A stretch of 64,000 bases of DNA from Pomacea canaliculata. Taxonomy: Eukaryota > Mollusca > Gastropoda > Architaenioglossa > Ampullariidae. Position numbers and translations under genes: made by a program. The stretch covers positions 14,502,384 through 14,566,383 of the forward strand of contig NC_037592.1 of NCBI RefSeq assembly GCF_003073045.1. The letters are read 5' to 3'. Each line of letters opens with the position of its first letter. Position 1 is the first letter of the stretch. Positions 22,992-35,200 of the stretch are shown here, one piece after another. The notes under the pieces were generated by a model. That model saw only the letters and a program-made list of their open reading frames with translations. It had not been told where the DNA came from and made no database searches.

Positions 22992-25900
22992 CCCAGATAG
23001 CATGGAAACATTATAAAAACGTTTAAAAATGGTTTACATGGTTTTAATAAGGTTTAGGTTTTATATGAAACATTTTAGAAACATTTTTTAAAAATTTACC
23101 AAAAAACATTTTAAAATGAAACATGTTTAAAACATGTTTAAAGTGTTAGAAAATAAACCATTTAAAACCTAAATGTTAAATAAATGTTTTATAAACATGT
23201 AAAAGTTAACGTCTTTCACTGCGCGCGTCATAAGCCCGCTGATGACGAAATTTTTTAAAACACCTCAAAATTTTATTTGCGTACCTTTGCGGCGTAGATA
23301 CTGATAATCCTCACAAAAAACATTTTAAATACTTTGTTATATATTTTCTTATCACTAGGTTTGATATTCTAAAATCATTCGCAGTTTATAAAACATCTAT
23401 GCTACGTAACTAAATATTTCCTATTCTCCTTAATGCGTGTACTCCCATGATTCCACGCGGCGCGAAATTTTGTCTGCTGCTTACGACACGCGTGCTTTGC
23501 GAAAAACATTGGGTTGTAAAACTCTTATATACCGTGTTCTAGTACAACACAGACTTAATGTATGCTTTTAGGTGTGATTTGTCAAACAAAGTTTTCGTTT
23601 TGAATAGTGCGCTCGTACATAATCTAAGACGTTAAGGCAACTGATGTCCAAATCATGTACTACTGGACGAAGCGGAGTAAATAAAATTGTTGAAGCAGAG
23701 TTGGCGGAACAGAAAGAAAAAGACAGATCCGATACAAACAATGGAGTGTGAGTATCCGCTTTACAAATTTTACATTTATTATTGTTATTAAATCATGCAT
23801 GTCTTCGTATATATGTGTGTGTGTTAACACCGCTACCATTACTATAGTTATGTACTACTTGCATTTGTTTTTCATTGCTGTACCATTATCTATGGCAGAA
23901 AGTGCGAAACAGTACCACTTTTATTGTATAATCATTTTTGATTATGATGTTTATTTGTTTGTGTTTTATTTCTTAAAATATCCTTCATTGATGATAGTTT
24001 TATTTAATAACATTTTATTTCTATGGCATCATAACATTGCATACCAGAGAAGTAAATTGCAGTCAGTACATTAATCATGTCAGCTGAACAGTAATTGCTT
24101 GCTGTGTTTCCTTCATTCAGCATAATTCCTTGAGTATACAAGTTGGACATAAGTATATATGCAGTCATAATCTCTAGACTAAATATGACAAATAAAGTGA
24201 AAAGTTTAACCCACTCCCACGACAAAAAGTTAGCCTTTCTGGGAAGGGTTCTTGAATGATGGTTTATTTTTTTTCAGCACACAAATATGGCAGCAGACTT
24301 GCCACCAAGTAAGGTGACAAAACATGTGAAGGAGGGAACTCTGCCAGACAGGTATACCTAGACTCTGCATGTTTGCATTTTGAGTTCTTAGGGCTACTTT
24401 TATACTGTTTGTTCATTGTCACATATAGATATATATATTCATAGATTGGATGTTGCATCAGCCTGGTTAATATTGTTTTGGTCAGTCTATAGATACAGTT
24501 TCAAAGTATTGTTCCTATTTATTTTTTTTAAAAAAGCTTTGGGATATTGTCAGTGTTTTTCACATAGACCTTGCTTTGGGTTTATTGTGGTTACAGACTG
24601 GAACATACAGCCATATGACAATTGACATCTAAATGCTCTGTGATCTCAGTGAACAGACTGATTTTCATGTAAAATTTGCACAGTATTGTGTGGTAAAACA
24701 GTGCATTTCATTATTCATGAAGTATTTTATAGCTTGAAAAGAAATTGTCTTTTCAGATGAGTATTTGGTTGTCAGACAAGCAGATGTTAATAGCTAGTAT
24801 ACAGCAAATCTTGAAACAATAGATTTTTCCTGTTTTAATTATAGAATAACAGAGATCAAGGAATTCATAGGTTTGGAGAACACCTGACAAAATCAGCACA
24901 GATTCCCATTATTGTAATTTTTCGAAAATGCTTGAGTGCTGTTAATGGGGCATTTGTATGAGTCCAGTAATTAGAATTTTTGTGGTCTGGAGCCATGAAA
25001 TGAGAATTGCCGTTTAACAATAACCACGGCAATCCCAGCTCATCCTTTCAGCAGTTCATTTCAATTTTTCATGAGGGTAATATTGATATTATGATTGGTA
25101 TAGCATAAGAATTATTTATTATTTTATTCTTCAATTTTTGACATAAGAAATTCTTAAATTTTCAAAACTTGTCATTTAAATGCACACTTATTAATATTTG
25201 GTATGCTTGTTAATTATGTTAGGCCGAGACAGCTCACAAAAAAGACTACTATAGATCTCAGTCAGCACATGCAGCACCACCACTGCCAGACTCACTACAA
25301 CCAAAAGTGATAAACAACCATTTGTGCCCACAGGTGAATGCACTAACCACCAGAATATTGGCATCATCACGAGAGCACCCCATTGATGCTCTGCAAGGAG
25401 AACAAGAAGAGACAACCTCAAACTGCAGCAGTAGAAGGCAGTATCCAGGGAGTGTCTAACGCAGGTAATGTAGACAATTTTATATTAGGGCTTTTTTTCT
25501 TATTGGTTTACCTATTCCATTTCGTTGTGAATTCCCCTTCACAATCTGATGTTGCAGATAGTGTTGGTTATACAAGAGTTACTGCTTCACAACCACCATT
25601 GATAGGCTTTGTTCACCAATAGTATTTAAAAGTGAATTGTCCACTTTCAATCACTGTGCTGTATTCATGCTGTTGCAGCATTAGTCCAGCACATTCTCAA
25701 ACAAGGGACAGACTTAAAATTGATTCTGCAGGAAGCAAAAGATATGCTGAATCATTTGACTGCTCTGATAAGCAAATACAAACCTGCTCTAGCACTCTGG
25801 CAGGAGCTGTTAGAGCTGCAAGGATGCCTTAATGATGACTCATGAATTACTTGCATGTGAAGCAGATTTCATTGTTAAAGTCTTTATTGAAATAATTTGT

Positions 25901-28371
25901 AGTAGTTTATGTAAATTTACAGCGTAGCTTTACGTTTTTGAAAACCTTATGTTTTTGTAGGGAACACATTTGAGAAGGATCAGTTCTTGTGAATCTAACG
26001 TACACATATTTTGGAACATGATTCATTACGAGAGTTAGATTGTAAATCCAGTTTTCAAAAGGTTTCAGCATCATAACTTTTATGGCTATTGGAGAATGAA
26101 CCATTAGATGTCAGCTTTTTTGTGAAAGAGGTGCCCGCTGATTTATTTTCCGTATTCGTTTAAGGCAGGAATGCATGAGAACATCCAAGTCTCAGGCTAG
26201 CAACATCATGTGGTCTGACCCTGCTAATACAATAACTAAATGTTTGACCAAATATCGCAGACTCTTGGCAGAAAAAAGGTTCTATGGGTTTTTCGGTTTT
26301 GTTTGTAGGCGTGTAAATGTTGAGCATTTTGTGTATGGTTTAAGCTTAACTAGGTGATTTGTGAGCACAAATAATCAATGCCATGTATATTTCACTACAC
26401 CCTGTCTTGCCTATGACATGTGGAATATTTTGACAGATGTGTTTACTGTTTCTAATGCATTTGCAGATCAGAAGCCTCTCTTGTGTGGGTGGTACGGATG
26501 CAAAGGATTGCCTGAAAAGGATCATGCGGCGAATCTTGGCCGACAAGGTTTTATAACTAAAGGCCAAAGAGGAGAAAAGTGTGCATTCAAGGGCTTTCAA
26601 AGGTGCAGACCATGATATGCAGTAAGTGATGATGCATAAATATTAGTATTATTATTATAAAGTTACAGATAGAGGATTTGTTTATATATACATATTTTGA
26701 ACCAAAAAGGAGAGGTGCTGATAAAAGTGCTTATTTTTGTATAATATAAATTGACATTTTTCATCACTAGCTCCACAGTGTGGTGTAGGACTTCTTTTAG
26801 TCTTTTTTTAATCTGTAAACCTATTAACCTTCTTTAATTTACAAATCCCAATTTTCCCATTTTTATTATCTTCAGAAGCCGTACAGAAGAACAATGGGTG
26901 CATGGAGGCTTCAGATAATATATCATCGAAGAAAGCAGCAGCAGAAAGAGTCGGGGTAGAAAGCAGAGGAGAGAACGAAACTAAATGCTAGCATATTTCA
27001 AGGAAGTGACAACTGTGTTTCTGTGCCCTGTGAATTTACTGGAATATTATGGCAGAATTGTGTAGCTACGTTTCCTCGTTGGGATTTGGCAAAAAGAGAC
27101 TTCCAAGAAATTGAAAGTAAAAACTGTGACATTGTTATTATCCTCATCTTCAATTAAGGCCAGGCACCTGAGGTAAAAACTTTTTAAGTTATTTAAATAT
27201 GGCAGATAGGCATCAGAATTAACTCTTTGATTATTTATTACTAGAATAGTAATACATGTATCTCAGAAAATAGAGAAGACCGAAGATTCATAAATAATAC
27301 CTCTTTCCGACCGTACATAAGAAAACCTAAAGCATTGATGACGATCACTTAGGTCCTTACAAATGCATGAAAGGTCCTTACCTGGCACCATCCCTGATTC
27401 CTGGGAACCCTGGAGAAGTGCAGCACCAACACGATATCCCTATTCTTAGTTATCATAGGACAAACTGATCATGTTCTAAATAAATTTCTTAAAGCCTCTT
27501 TACAAGAAGTACATGAACCTTGTTCAGCTTTGCTTTACAGAGTTTTGTAACACTAAAAAGCCTGGTTAATTGGAATATGTCTATTGTATAAGGATAGAGA
27601 TTTGAATGTTGTTATCTACAGATGGATATAACCATATTTTTGTGTATTTTGTGCATCATTCAAATGTACATTTGCATTTCACTCTTTTTTATAGTAAATC
27701 TAAAGTCCTATTTAATTTTAGTTTAATTATTCCTTGCGACTCCCAATGGAGCACGGAGCCCCAACATCTCTCCTTTAATCATTTGAAATTGAAATATTTA
27801 AAAGTCTGTTCATTTTAAGAAAATTCCTTTTGCTTTCATTTATCACTGTTTAATTAATTCCTATACTTTTTTCTCTTTTTTCTTTTTTATGTATCATTGA
27901 TTCATCGTTATCACAAATGGTCACCATTTGTTGTACAAGTAACATAAATTGTTATTGTATGATGTAAATGTTTTCTGGGTTTATACTGAATGACATTAAT
28001 TAAATATGTTTTCATGAAAAGGAAATGAAAATCTGTGTATGTCATTCTTACCAGGTTTGAAGTGGAACTTCAGAGAGTATGTGTGGTTTAAAATTAAACG
28101 TTTTTTAAAACCTAACTTTAATGGGCATATTAAACGTTTAAAATAACATTTTCTGCAAACATTATTGAAACATTTTGCTTAAAACATTTACAAAAAATAC
28201 GTTTATAAAACGTTTAAAACTCGTTTCCGGAAGCTCTTAATTAAACGTTTTTTTAAAACGTAATTTTAATGGGCATAATTTACGTTTTATGAACATTTTG
28301 TGCAAACATTATTAAAACATAATGCGTAAACTTTTTATAAACATTTATAAAATGTTTCAATGCTATCTGGG
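22992..28371 (+). mobile_element. 5.4-kb TIR-bounded element of unassigned superfamily with gene-like exons
   Basis: The left end CCCAGATAGCATGGAAACATT is repeated inverted at the right end (AATGTTTCAATGCTATCTGGG) with one mismatch in 21. Flanks are ATAT on both sides, a possible 4-bp target duplication, but the left flank is TA-rich so this is uncertain. About 200 bp inside each end is packed with AAACGTTTAAAA-type repeats; the right side carries two diverged units of about 130 bp (about 28094-28220 and 28237-28350). Between the ends lie several plus-strand exon-like blocks, one DUF4806-like. I see no transposase I can name. The inverted repeats, spacing and subterminal repeats argue for a DNA transposon, but two independent small elements flanking host DNA is an alternative. 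Confidence 0.6.
23644..26989 (+). CDS. Putative multi-exon gene inside the TIR element, DUF4806-like C-terminal part
   Basis: Candidate exons: 23644-23745 (starts MSKSCTTGRSG, lysine- and glutamate-rich), 24278-24351 (MAADLPPSKVTKHV), about 25220-25465, 25679-25845 (helical, Leu-rich, LKQGTDLKLILQEAKDML) and 26471-26620. The last encodes GGTDAKDCLKRIMRRIL, and in the next frame KGQRGEKCAFKGF. Both are typical pieces of the DUF4806 domain, but they lie in different frames. A Lys/Glu-rich tail follows at about 26880-26989. Splice sites are plausible, but phases do not all agree around 25.2-25.5 kb, so the model is incomplete and the gene may be decayed. Its function is unknown; DUF4806 genes are often multicopy in invertebrates. 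Confidence 0.4.
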
Positions 28372-28379
28372 ATATTTCT

Positions 28380-31300
28380 CTCTTTCTCTACATGAGTACC
28401 AGGAGAAACCTCCTGACGGCCAGTTCTGCGAGCAGCTGACACATCCAACACTTGCCTCGATCTGAATCTGAATTCTGAATATTTCCATCTTCTCTGCAGA
28501 ACCTTTGACCACCGCAATATCCGCCCGTGCATTTCGATATTCCTGCAGAAAATGCGTTGTAAAATCTATCCAAGGGAAGTAACCTGGAAAATTATTTATT
28601 TTCTCAGTTTGTTGTCTCCCCTTATTTCACCCAGCTCGGTTTGTTTTCGAGTCTATCCCAAGAAACAAATGTAAAAATAGTGCATAAAAATGATCTTTTC
28701 TTGTTGTATGTGCGCTTTACGTTGGAAGTACATAAGTAAAGGTCTATTCCCAGACATTTATATATATGTATAAAGTCCATGGTCTCCTAGAGCAGTGACT
28801 GGAAGAGCTGCGGGCTGTAAGTGGTTCACCGTTTCTGGAGCACGGTGCGTGTGACAGACCAAAATTATCTACATCCTTCACATATTACCTTCAGGTATTG
28901 TGATTGCTGAATGGGATGGGAACGTTTTCTAGCCACTAGGTCCGACTGAACCTCAAGCCTGCATCCTTTGTCTTTTGGGCATGGTCCAGCTTTTTATTTC
29001 AGGAACGTGTTGCTGTGTTGTGGAACTGTGTGAAGAATGGTCAAGGTAGTCCCGTGATGCTATGATTGTAAGAGATCACGGTGTTAAAGCCATTACTTAC
29101 CTCGGAGCAAGCTTTTCATGTAATATCTTACCTTCCTCAACTTTCTACAGGGTCAGGTTCCAATTACACTGCTGGTTTAATTAGGAAGAGTACCCTGCGT
29201 CACACGGGTGTCGAACCGGCTAGTGGGTAGGTTTTCAGGTTTGAACACCGTTGCTCTAACCCCTACATTATCCGCTGTCCTTCCCCTCTATATCCGTGCA
29301 CTTGAGCCCATCTGGGAAAATTATTACCATTACTGTAGATCTTAATAATAATAACAATTTTTGAATCTGGAAGTGAAGAAAAGAAACAAAAGACAGGATC
29401 GGGTGGTGGAGGTGTGAGAGAGACATAGATGTAAGAGATTATCGTCCCTTGCTACTTTGCACTGCCTTCTAGCAACAAAAAGGGTCAGTCCTAATGATCA
29501 CCGATCAGTGCATATACTTTTAAGAGTTCTCTGACAGCTGTTAACAACTTTGGAAAATAACCCCAAAGTCACGTGCATAAACGCGCGAGTGATTTTACTT
29601 CCTTCTCAAACTGACTCAGACCTGATTAACGCTGCAGGTTACTAGCCCCATGGGATCCCTAAAAATATTCTCTTGAAACCTGAGAACAGAATTTATGATT
29701 AAGGAAACAATAGTCGGACCAGCTGCTTGCACTAAAAAAGCGCGTGGCTGCACAAACATCCACTTTTATTACTTTGTCAATTTCTCCAAGTAAGTTGATG
29801 CTAGGTGCTCTGTATTAAAAAACATCAATTCCGCAGCTCAACAACATACATGTAAGGTTCACAAATAGGGGTTCAGCTGTGACGTGGGGCTGTCTGTCCA
29901 AATGGCTGAACACGTGACTGCCGCAAGGACTTCCAAGTTTTTCCGTCCGCATCACAGGTGTCATGGACACTTGTTAGTACGAGCGTACGTAGGAACTGTG
30001 TCCTTGTCATCGTAGTTAGGTAACGTGTGCAACGACACGGGTATGGGAGGGAGACGAAAGTTAGAGGCAGATGACACTGCCGGACACCATCAAGACAACT
30101 GTGACCAGCTGTTAGCTACAGACTATTGTGTATGTGCGTGTGTGCGCGTGCTTGCATGCATGCATACCCATGGTCATTAGCAAAATTTTTTTAAGAGTAC
30201 AAAAAATGACGACTAGACCTGCGCCCTTCACGGTTGAAATGGTTTTGGGGACAGGTATCCAGTGTTCCACAAACAGCGTCTAGAGTGACAAGAACAGTTG
30301 CTTGGCATACTCCCTATTTATAGCAACTTGCACTGTTCAGACGTTAGGCCACAATTACGTATCTCAAACCGCAGACTATCACATTCGTCACCTTAACTAG
30401 TGTCAAAGTCCTCACATACACCCCCCTCTCTCTCTCGCCTTTTCTTTTTGGTACTTGTGATTTGTTACCTATTAAAAAAATTATATCTGAAAGTCATTTT
30501 CTAAATCTCGACAGACCACACATCAGAGCTCGTTTTGACTTCACGAAAAAATTTTACAGACGGGTTTTCTCAGTAAAGAGTTAATTAATTATTTTTTAAC
30601 CCAGTTATTCCCCCTTCAATACTGAGGAAAGTAAAACAATTGGTTTTTGTACTGTATTCTTCACATGAACTAACAGACTAATATATAGTCGATGTTTGTG
30701 ATATGAAAATGAAGAGACCTGTCAGCTGACGACTCTGTGGCAGTCACGACATCACTCGAGCGTGATCTCGCTTAAAAGCGATCCGTATTTCCACAAGAGG
30801 TGAAAGGTCAAGTCTTTGGTGACGAGCAGGGTATACGTGCTGATCTTCAACCATGTAGTCAGCAGGAAGATAGGGTACACGAGACCTGCTTTTATAGGAT
30901 ACGCACGTTTCCGAACGATGCACACTTTTGCACACATGGCTGCACCAGTCAGCCAAAATCGAGGCCTTTCGGATTTCTGCGCCACACCTCGGTCGACTAT
31001 AGCAGAGTGAGAATACCATTATTCTTACTGTCTACACAGAGCTGGTCTGAGTCAAAAATGAAATTTAGGCTCAAAGCTGCTCGCAAGCTTACAAAACATA
31101 CAACCGACCTGTTGTCACATTTGATTCCTTTAATTTTGGAAAAGCACGAATGGGTCAGATTAAATTCGAACTTGCATCTGATCCTCGCTCCCTTCTGTTC
31201 TTATGATCAACCTATAGGTTCTGATGAGGCTGTACGTTGCCGAAGTACATGAAGCTTCTTTGGTCAAAGCTGTGACGGCGGTGAGAAGGCTGTGTGACAT

Positions 31301-32080
31301 CAGCGAGGGACAGGAAGTGTCGGTCATTGTTAGGATTTGAACTCAAGTGATCGGTGGTGGATTAATGATATAATTAGTGATAACAATCACGATGGCTGTG
31401 AGTAATGTCCAACCATATCATTCATTCAGCTCACGCTGGGTCGAGTTGACGTCATCGGAGGACGAGACTTCGCTGAAGCAAACGAAAGAGTCCGGTGTAA
31501 TTTTTCTTATTTCACACAACATCCTATAAAACATTCAATTTTTTCCCACATGAACAGACACTAAAAAAGATGAGATTCAAACTGATCCTACTCTTTACGA
31601 GATTCTATGCAGTTTTATTTGGTCTTTACAATCCCTTAAGAGACAAATTTGTGACAAATTCACAGCCATCGGTTAATTATTTAAAGGTAGACGAATCCTT
31701 GCTTTCACATCCCAACTTGCAATGGTACCCCTATAACATCACGTACGAAAAGAAAAATTTGTAAAAGATCAAGAAAGGCAGGATTTATTTAAAATATAAA
31801 AGTTAATTTATAGTATCATTATGTTATTTTATTAAGGTCGGAAATGCTTGGCAAAATGCTTTTATGGTTATACTCAACTATTCAGCTGAAATATCTGAGC
31901 AAAGATACATCTCCATTCCCGACAAAGCGAAGTTCACTATTCCAAGCATTCACAGCAGCAGCTTTCAGGTTTATTTCGCGTTTACCTGAACTCATATGTA
32001 CCATTGAATAACACATGTGTAGAATTGATTTCATCTCACTATCAAAGTGCTGTGCGAGCGTTCCTTTGACTCAACAGGGC
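28380..32080. other. Intergenic region, no gene recognised
   Basis: Apart from the SINE at about 29.1-29.3 kb and a palindromic CRE (TGACGTCA, 31447-31454) I see no supported feature. The longest open frame (30800-31252, plus) is overlapped by open frames on the other strand and resembles nothing known to me. Confidence 0.5.
29130..29295 (-). mobile_element. tRNA-derived SINE, family B
   Basis: On the minus strand an A box (TAGGGGTTAGAGC) is followed about 45 bp later by a strong B box (GGTTCGACACC), the internal RNA polymerase III promoter of tRNA-derived SINEs. No full cloverleaf was made out. The tail resembles the copy at about 56.9-57.2 kb. The 3' limit is uncertain. Confidence 0.6.
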
Positions 32081-32094
32081 ATTGGTCACGTGAC
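32081..32094 (+). promoter_or_regulatory. Inverted CCAAT and palindromic E-box upstream of PEBP-like gene
   Basis: ATTGG directly abuts GTCACGTGAC, a perfect 10-bp palindrome of the CACGTG class (USF/MITF/TFEB-type). It lies about 85 bp upstream of the signal-peptide ATG at 32177, in proximal promoter position. No clear TATA box; TTTTAAGT at about 32110 is a weak candidate. Confidence 0.45.
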
Positions 32095-32176
32095 TACCCG
32101 ACGTTCCTTTTAAGTACAACCGCAGCACTTCAGACACAGCGGCGTCTTCGCTCGGAGGACACACATCACCACCACC

Positions 32177-32237
32177 ATGAACATTCTGTCCTCTTCATTG
32201 TGCATCTTTGCGACTCTTCTTTTGTTTGGGGTTGAAG
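32177..32237 (+). CDS. PEBP-like gene exon 1, signal peptide
   Basis: Twenty codons plus one base, forming a textbook signal peptide, with a GTAGGG donor. The split codon (G|AT) is completed exactly by the exon at 36173 across a 3.9-kb intron. Too short to appear as an open frame of note. Confidence 0.75.
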
Positions 32238-35200
32238 GTAGGGTCCTACTATTTTAAAATTATTTTGTTTTTTTTCTTTGTTTTCATTTTTTTTTTTTTT
32301 TTTTTTTTTTTACTGATTCCAATTCAAAGACTTTTATATTGCAAAAGCTGGTGGCGTGGAGAGAAAAAAATTTACTTTGAATTTTATATCGAATGAAAAA
32401 AATGACCAGCTCTTAACCAGTTAAAATATATTCATTTCTGTATAGTCTTTGGTTTCCATATCCTCCTCTTAACAGTTTAAAATACATTCACCGCTGTATA
32501 GTCTCTGGTTTATATATCCTCCAGAAAAAAAATTGCTTTTCTCGAGTAATTAATAAACTGTCAGTTTCAAGCAAAATTCAAAAGTTTATCACCAATGCTG
32601 AAAAATAAACGATATTTCAGAAACTTTTCTCACACAGCAATATTAGAAAATTGAAAATATTTATTTCCAAAAAGACTTCAAGTTTAACTGAGAAGTAGTT
32701 TTTCTCAAAGATTAAGTGCGCTTCGTTGATTTATCGGATATAGCTTATCGTCTATGAATGAGAATCTCTGATGATCCAATAACCACTTAAAGTGATTTTT
32801 TTTCTTTTGCAAAAAAAAAAAATAATTTTTTAAGGCGTAAAGCAATGAGATTTAAGGTAATAAATTGTTTTAATAAATCTGCTTCCTCATACGCCAGTAT
32901 TTTCCTAACTTTAACCACTAGAGGCAGCAGGAATGTTTGCCTTCACACGAAAGCATGGTGAAAGTTAAAAAAAAATCGCTCTCCCTGCGCTGAACGAAGT
33001 GAATAGAAAATATTTCTGTAGCCGAAAGAGCAAAGCACTCTTCTTGCTTCACTGAGGAAGAAATGCTAGCGAATGGTGGCAAATGGATCGTCAGATGGCA
33101 AAGGTAAGGAGAAGACCCAGGTATGCTGTGACAAAGAAGGCAAGCCGAAACAAATACTAATATATATATTGAGGGGCAAAACAAGAGGTTAACTGCTGAC
33201 TGGCGCTGTCTCTCATCTCATTCTCAACGAAAGGACTGCAAAGATCTCAAAGGGTAAGACGATGGCCACTCACACTATGGACATCTTTACTTGGGAAGAC
33301 GCCCGTGGCTGTCACAAAGGGAAGAAAAGTTTGACCAGGGCGCCAGATGCAAGAAATTTTATATATTTTAAACACTATTAACCCTTAAGTATAATTAGAT
33401 AATCAATTTTATAGAAACAGAGTTCCCAAACACAATTCAAACATTTTTTAAGAACTAAAATTGTTTAAAATAAAATAAAACTGATCAAGCCAGATTTTCG
33501 TTTTTGTCAGCACATTTTGTTCAGTGCGATTGTCCAACGGATCTGAATGGCAAGTAGCGATTTTTGAAGAACTTTTCTAACTTTGATTCTTTACAAAAAT
33601 GTTCAGTTATAGAAGCATGTTTGACATCTAGCCCTTGCAGATGTTTTAACTATGTGGAAGGTTATAGAACAATGCACGCGCACGCTCCGCTGGTTACAAC
33701 TAAAAGGCATGGAACATGTCGGGGTGCGTGCAAACGATCTTAATGGTATAGGCTTTGAACGAGCGTTAAACACGAGTAGATGTCAGTAGGGCAATGCTTT
33801 TTCGTGGTGTCCCAGCCAGGGCCGTCAAGGGGGCCTGGGGTAGGCGACCTCTCCGGGCACCGTAATGGGCAATGAAAAAAAAAGGTAAAGGATCAAATTT
33901 GTAGCATACCATAGGAAAAAAATCCCCAGAGTGAGGAATATTCTGTCAACTTTTCCCTAAAAGAAAAAAAGAAGGGAAAATTCCACTGATCAAGGCCGGG
34001 CCCCCTTTGCCGCCGCGGGCCAGAGTACACCAGACCCCCCCTCCACTCCCATCTGACCCAGGCAGAAAGCGTGCATTTCACCCTTCCATATCAACCCAAA
34101 TAAATATTTATTGCGTTCTGGAGTAAGCAAACACATTCATGTAGGGCAGCGGTTCTCAACCGGTGGGGCGCGCCCCCCTGGGGGGGGGGGCGACGTGTTT
34201 ACAAGAGGGGCGCGAAGGTGGTCATTTTAAAAAAAATGTCTTATACCGGTATTAGTGAAATTAGCTTCCATTGCTGGCTAAGGGGGGCGCGCGGACGTAC
34301 CTTTGTTCGTCAGGGGGGCGTCACAAGTAAAAGGTTGAGAACCGCTGACGTAGGGGCACCGGAAAATCAAAGACTTTCAATGTCAAAAGGTCTGTAAACA
34401 AGTCCCAAAAAAAACTTTTTTTTCTTTATCTTTCACTTTCTTTTCCTTCTTCTCTCTCTCTCTCTCTGTGTCTCTCTGGTACCTTTTCTCTGCTTTGTGG
34501 GTCGGGAGGTGGGTGGGGGAAGAGGGCATGTACAGCTTTGTGTTATACTTTCCATTCGCCAGTATCGCTACAGTATCGCTACACTAGGGACTTCATGTTT
34601 AGTAGCGTAATGCAAAATGGCTGGCGTTGATACTCTTGACGATGATGACTTTCGTTTTCAAAGAGATCTCAGGGTCTTCATTAAAGAGTTCTGGCTCGAG
34701 TTCGAATACACTCTGTTTCTCTGCATAAGCACGAACTTGTATAACTGGACTGCTGGCAGACGATATAATTTTTTTTTTTCAGTTAACTACTAAAACGAGG
34801 CAGGAGTGTACAAAGCTTCCGGTTTATCACATTCATTGTGTAGGCTCGCCGAGACTAGCAGCGGAAAACTTCGCAAGAGGCTAAGCGTTGGTCTCGGCAG
34901 ACAGACAGCAGTCCACCTATACACGTTCGTGGTATAAGTACATGTGTGCGGACACTTGGCATTGAACCGAGAAATTAAAAAAAAAAATTCCTCTGCCAAA
35001 GGTTCAAGCCTTCTTCACAAGTGAAGGTCGTATCATCACGAGCGAGTCACGTGGCCTGTTCATAGCGTGTCTGGGGCAAGAGCTGCGTGTTCAGAGACGA
35101 TCGAGTTTCTATAGTCTCTGCTCAGTTTCAGTCGGCAGCAAAGCTTTCCTCTTATAGCTGATAACCCTCGGTGACCAGCCCTTTATGTTGTCACCCTAAA

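Noticed and set aside
30800-31252. 150-codon plus-strand open frame
   Set aside because: Overlapped by open frames on the other strand; composition and sequence resemble no protein family I know, and there are no flanking exons.
33809-34020. Possible GC-rich MITE
   Set aside because: Shared AAGGGGGCC words at both sides are too short and the flanks show no duplication.
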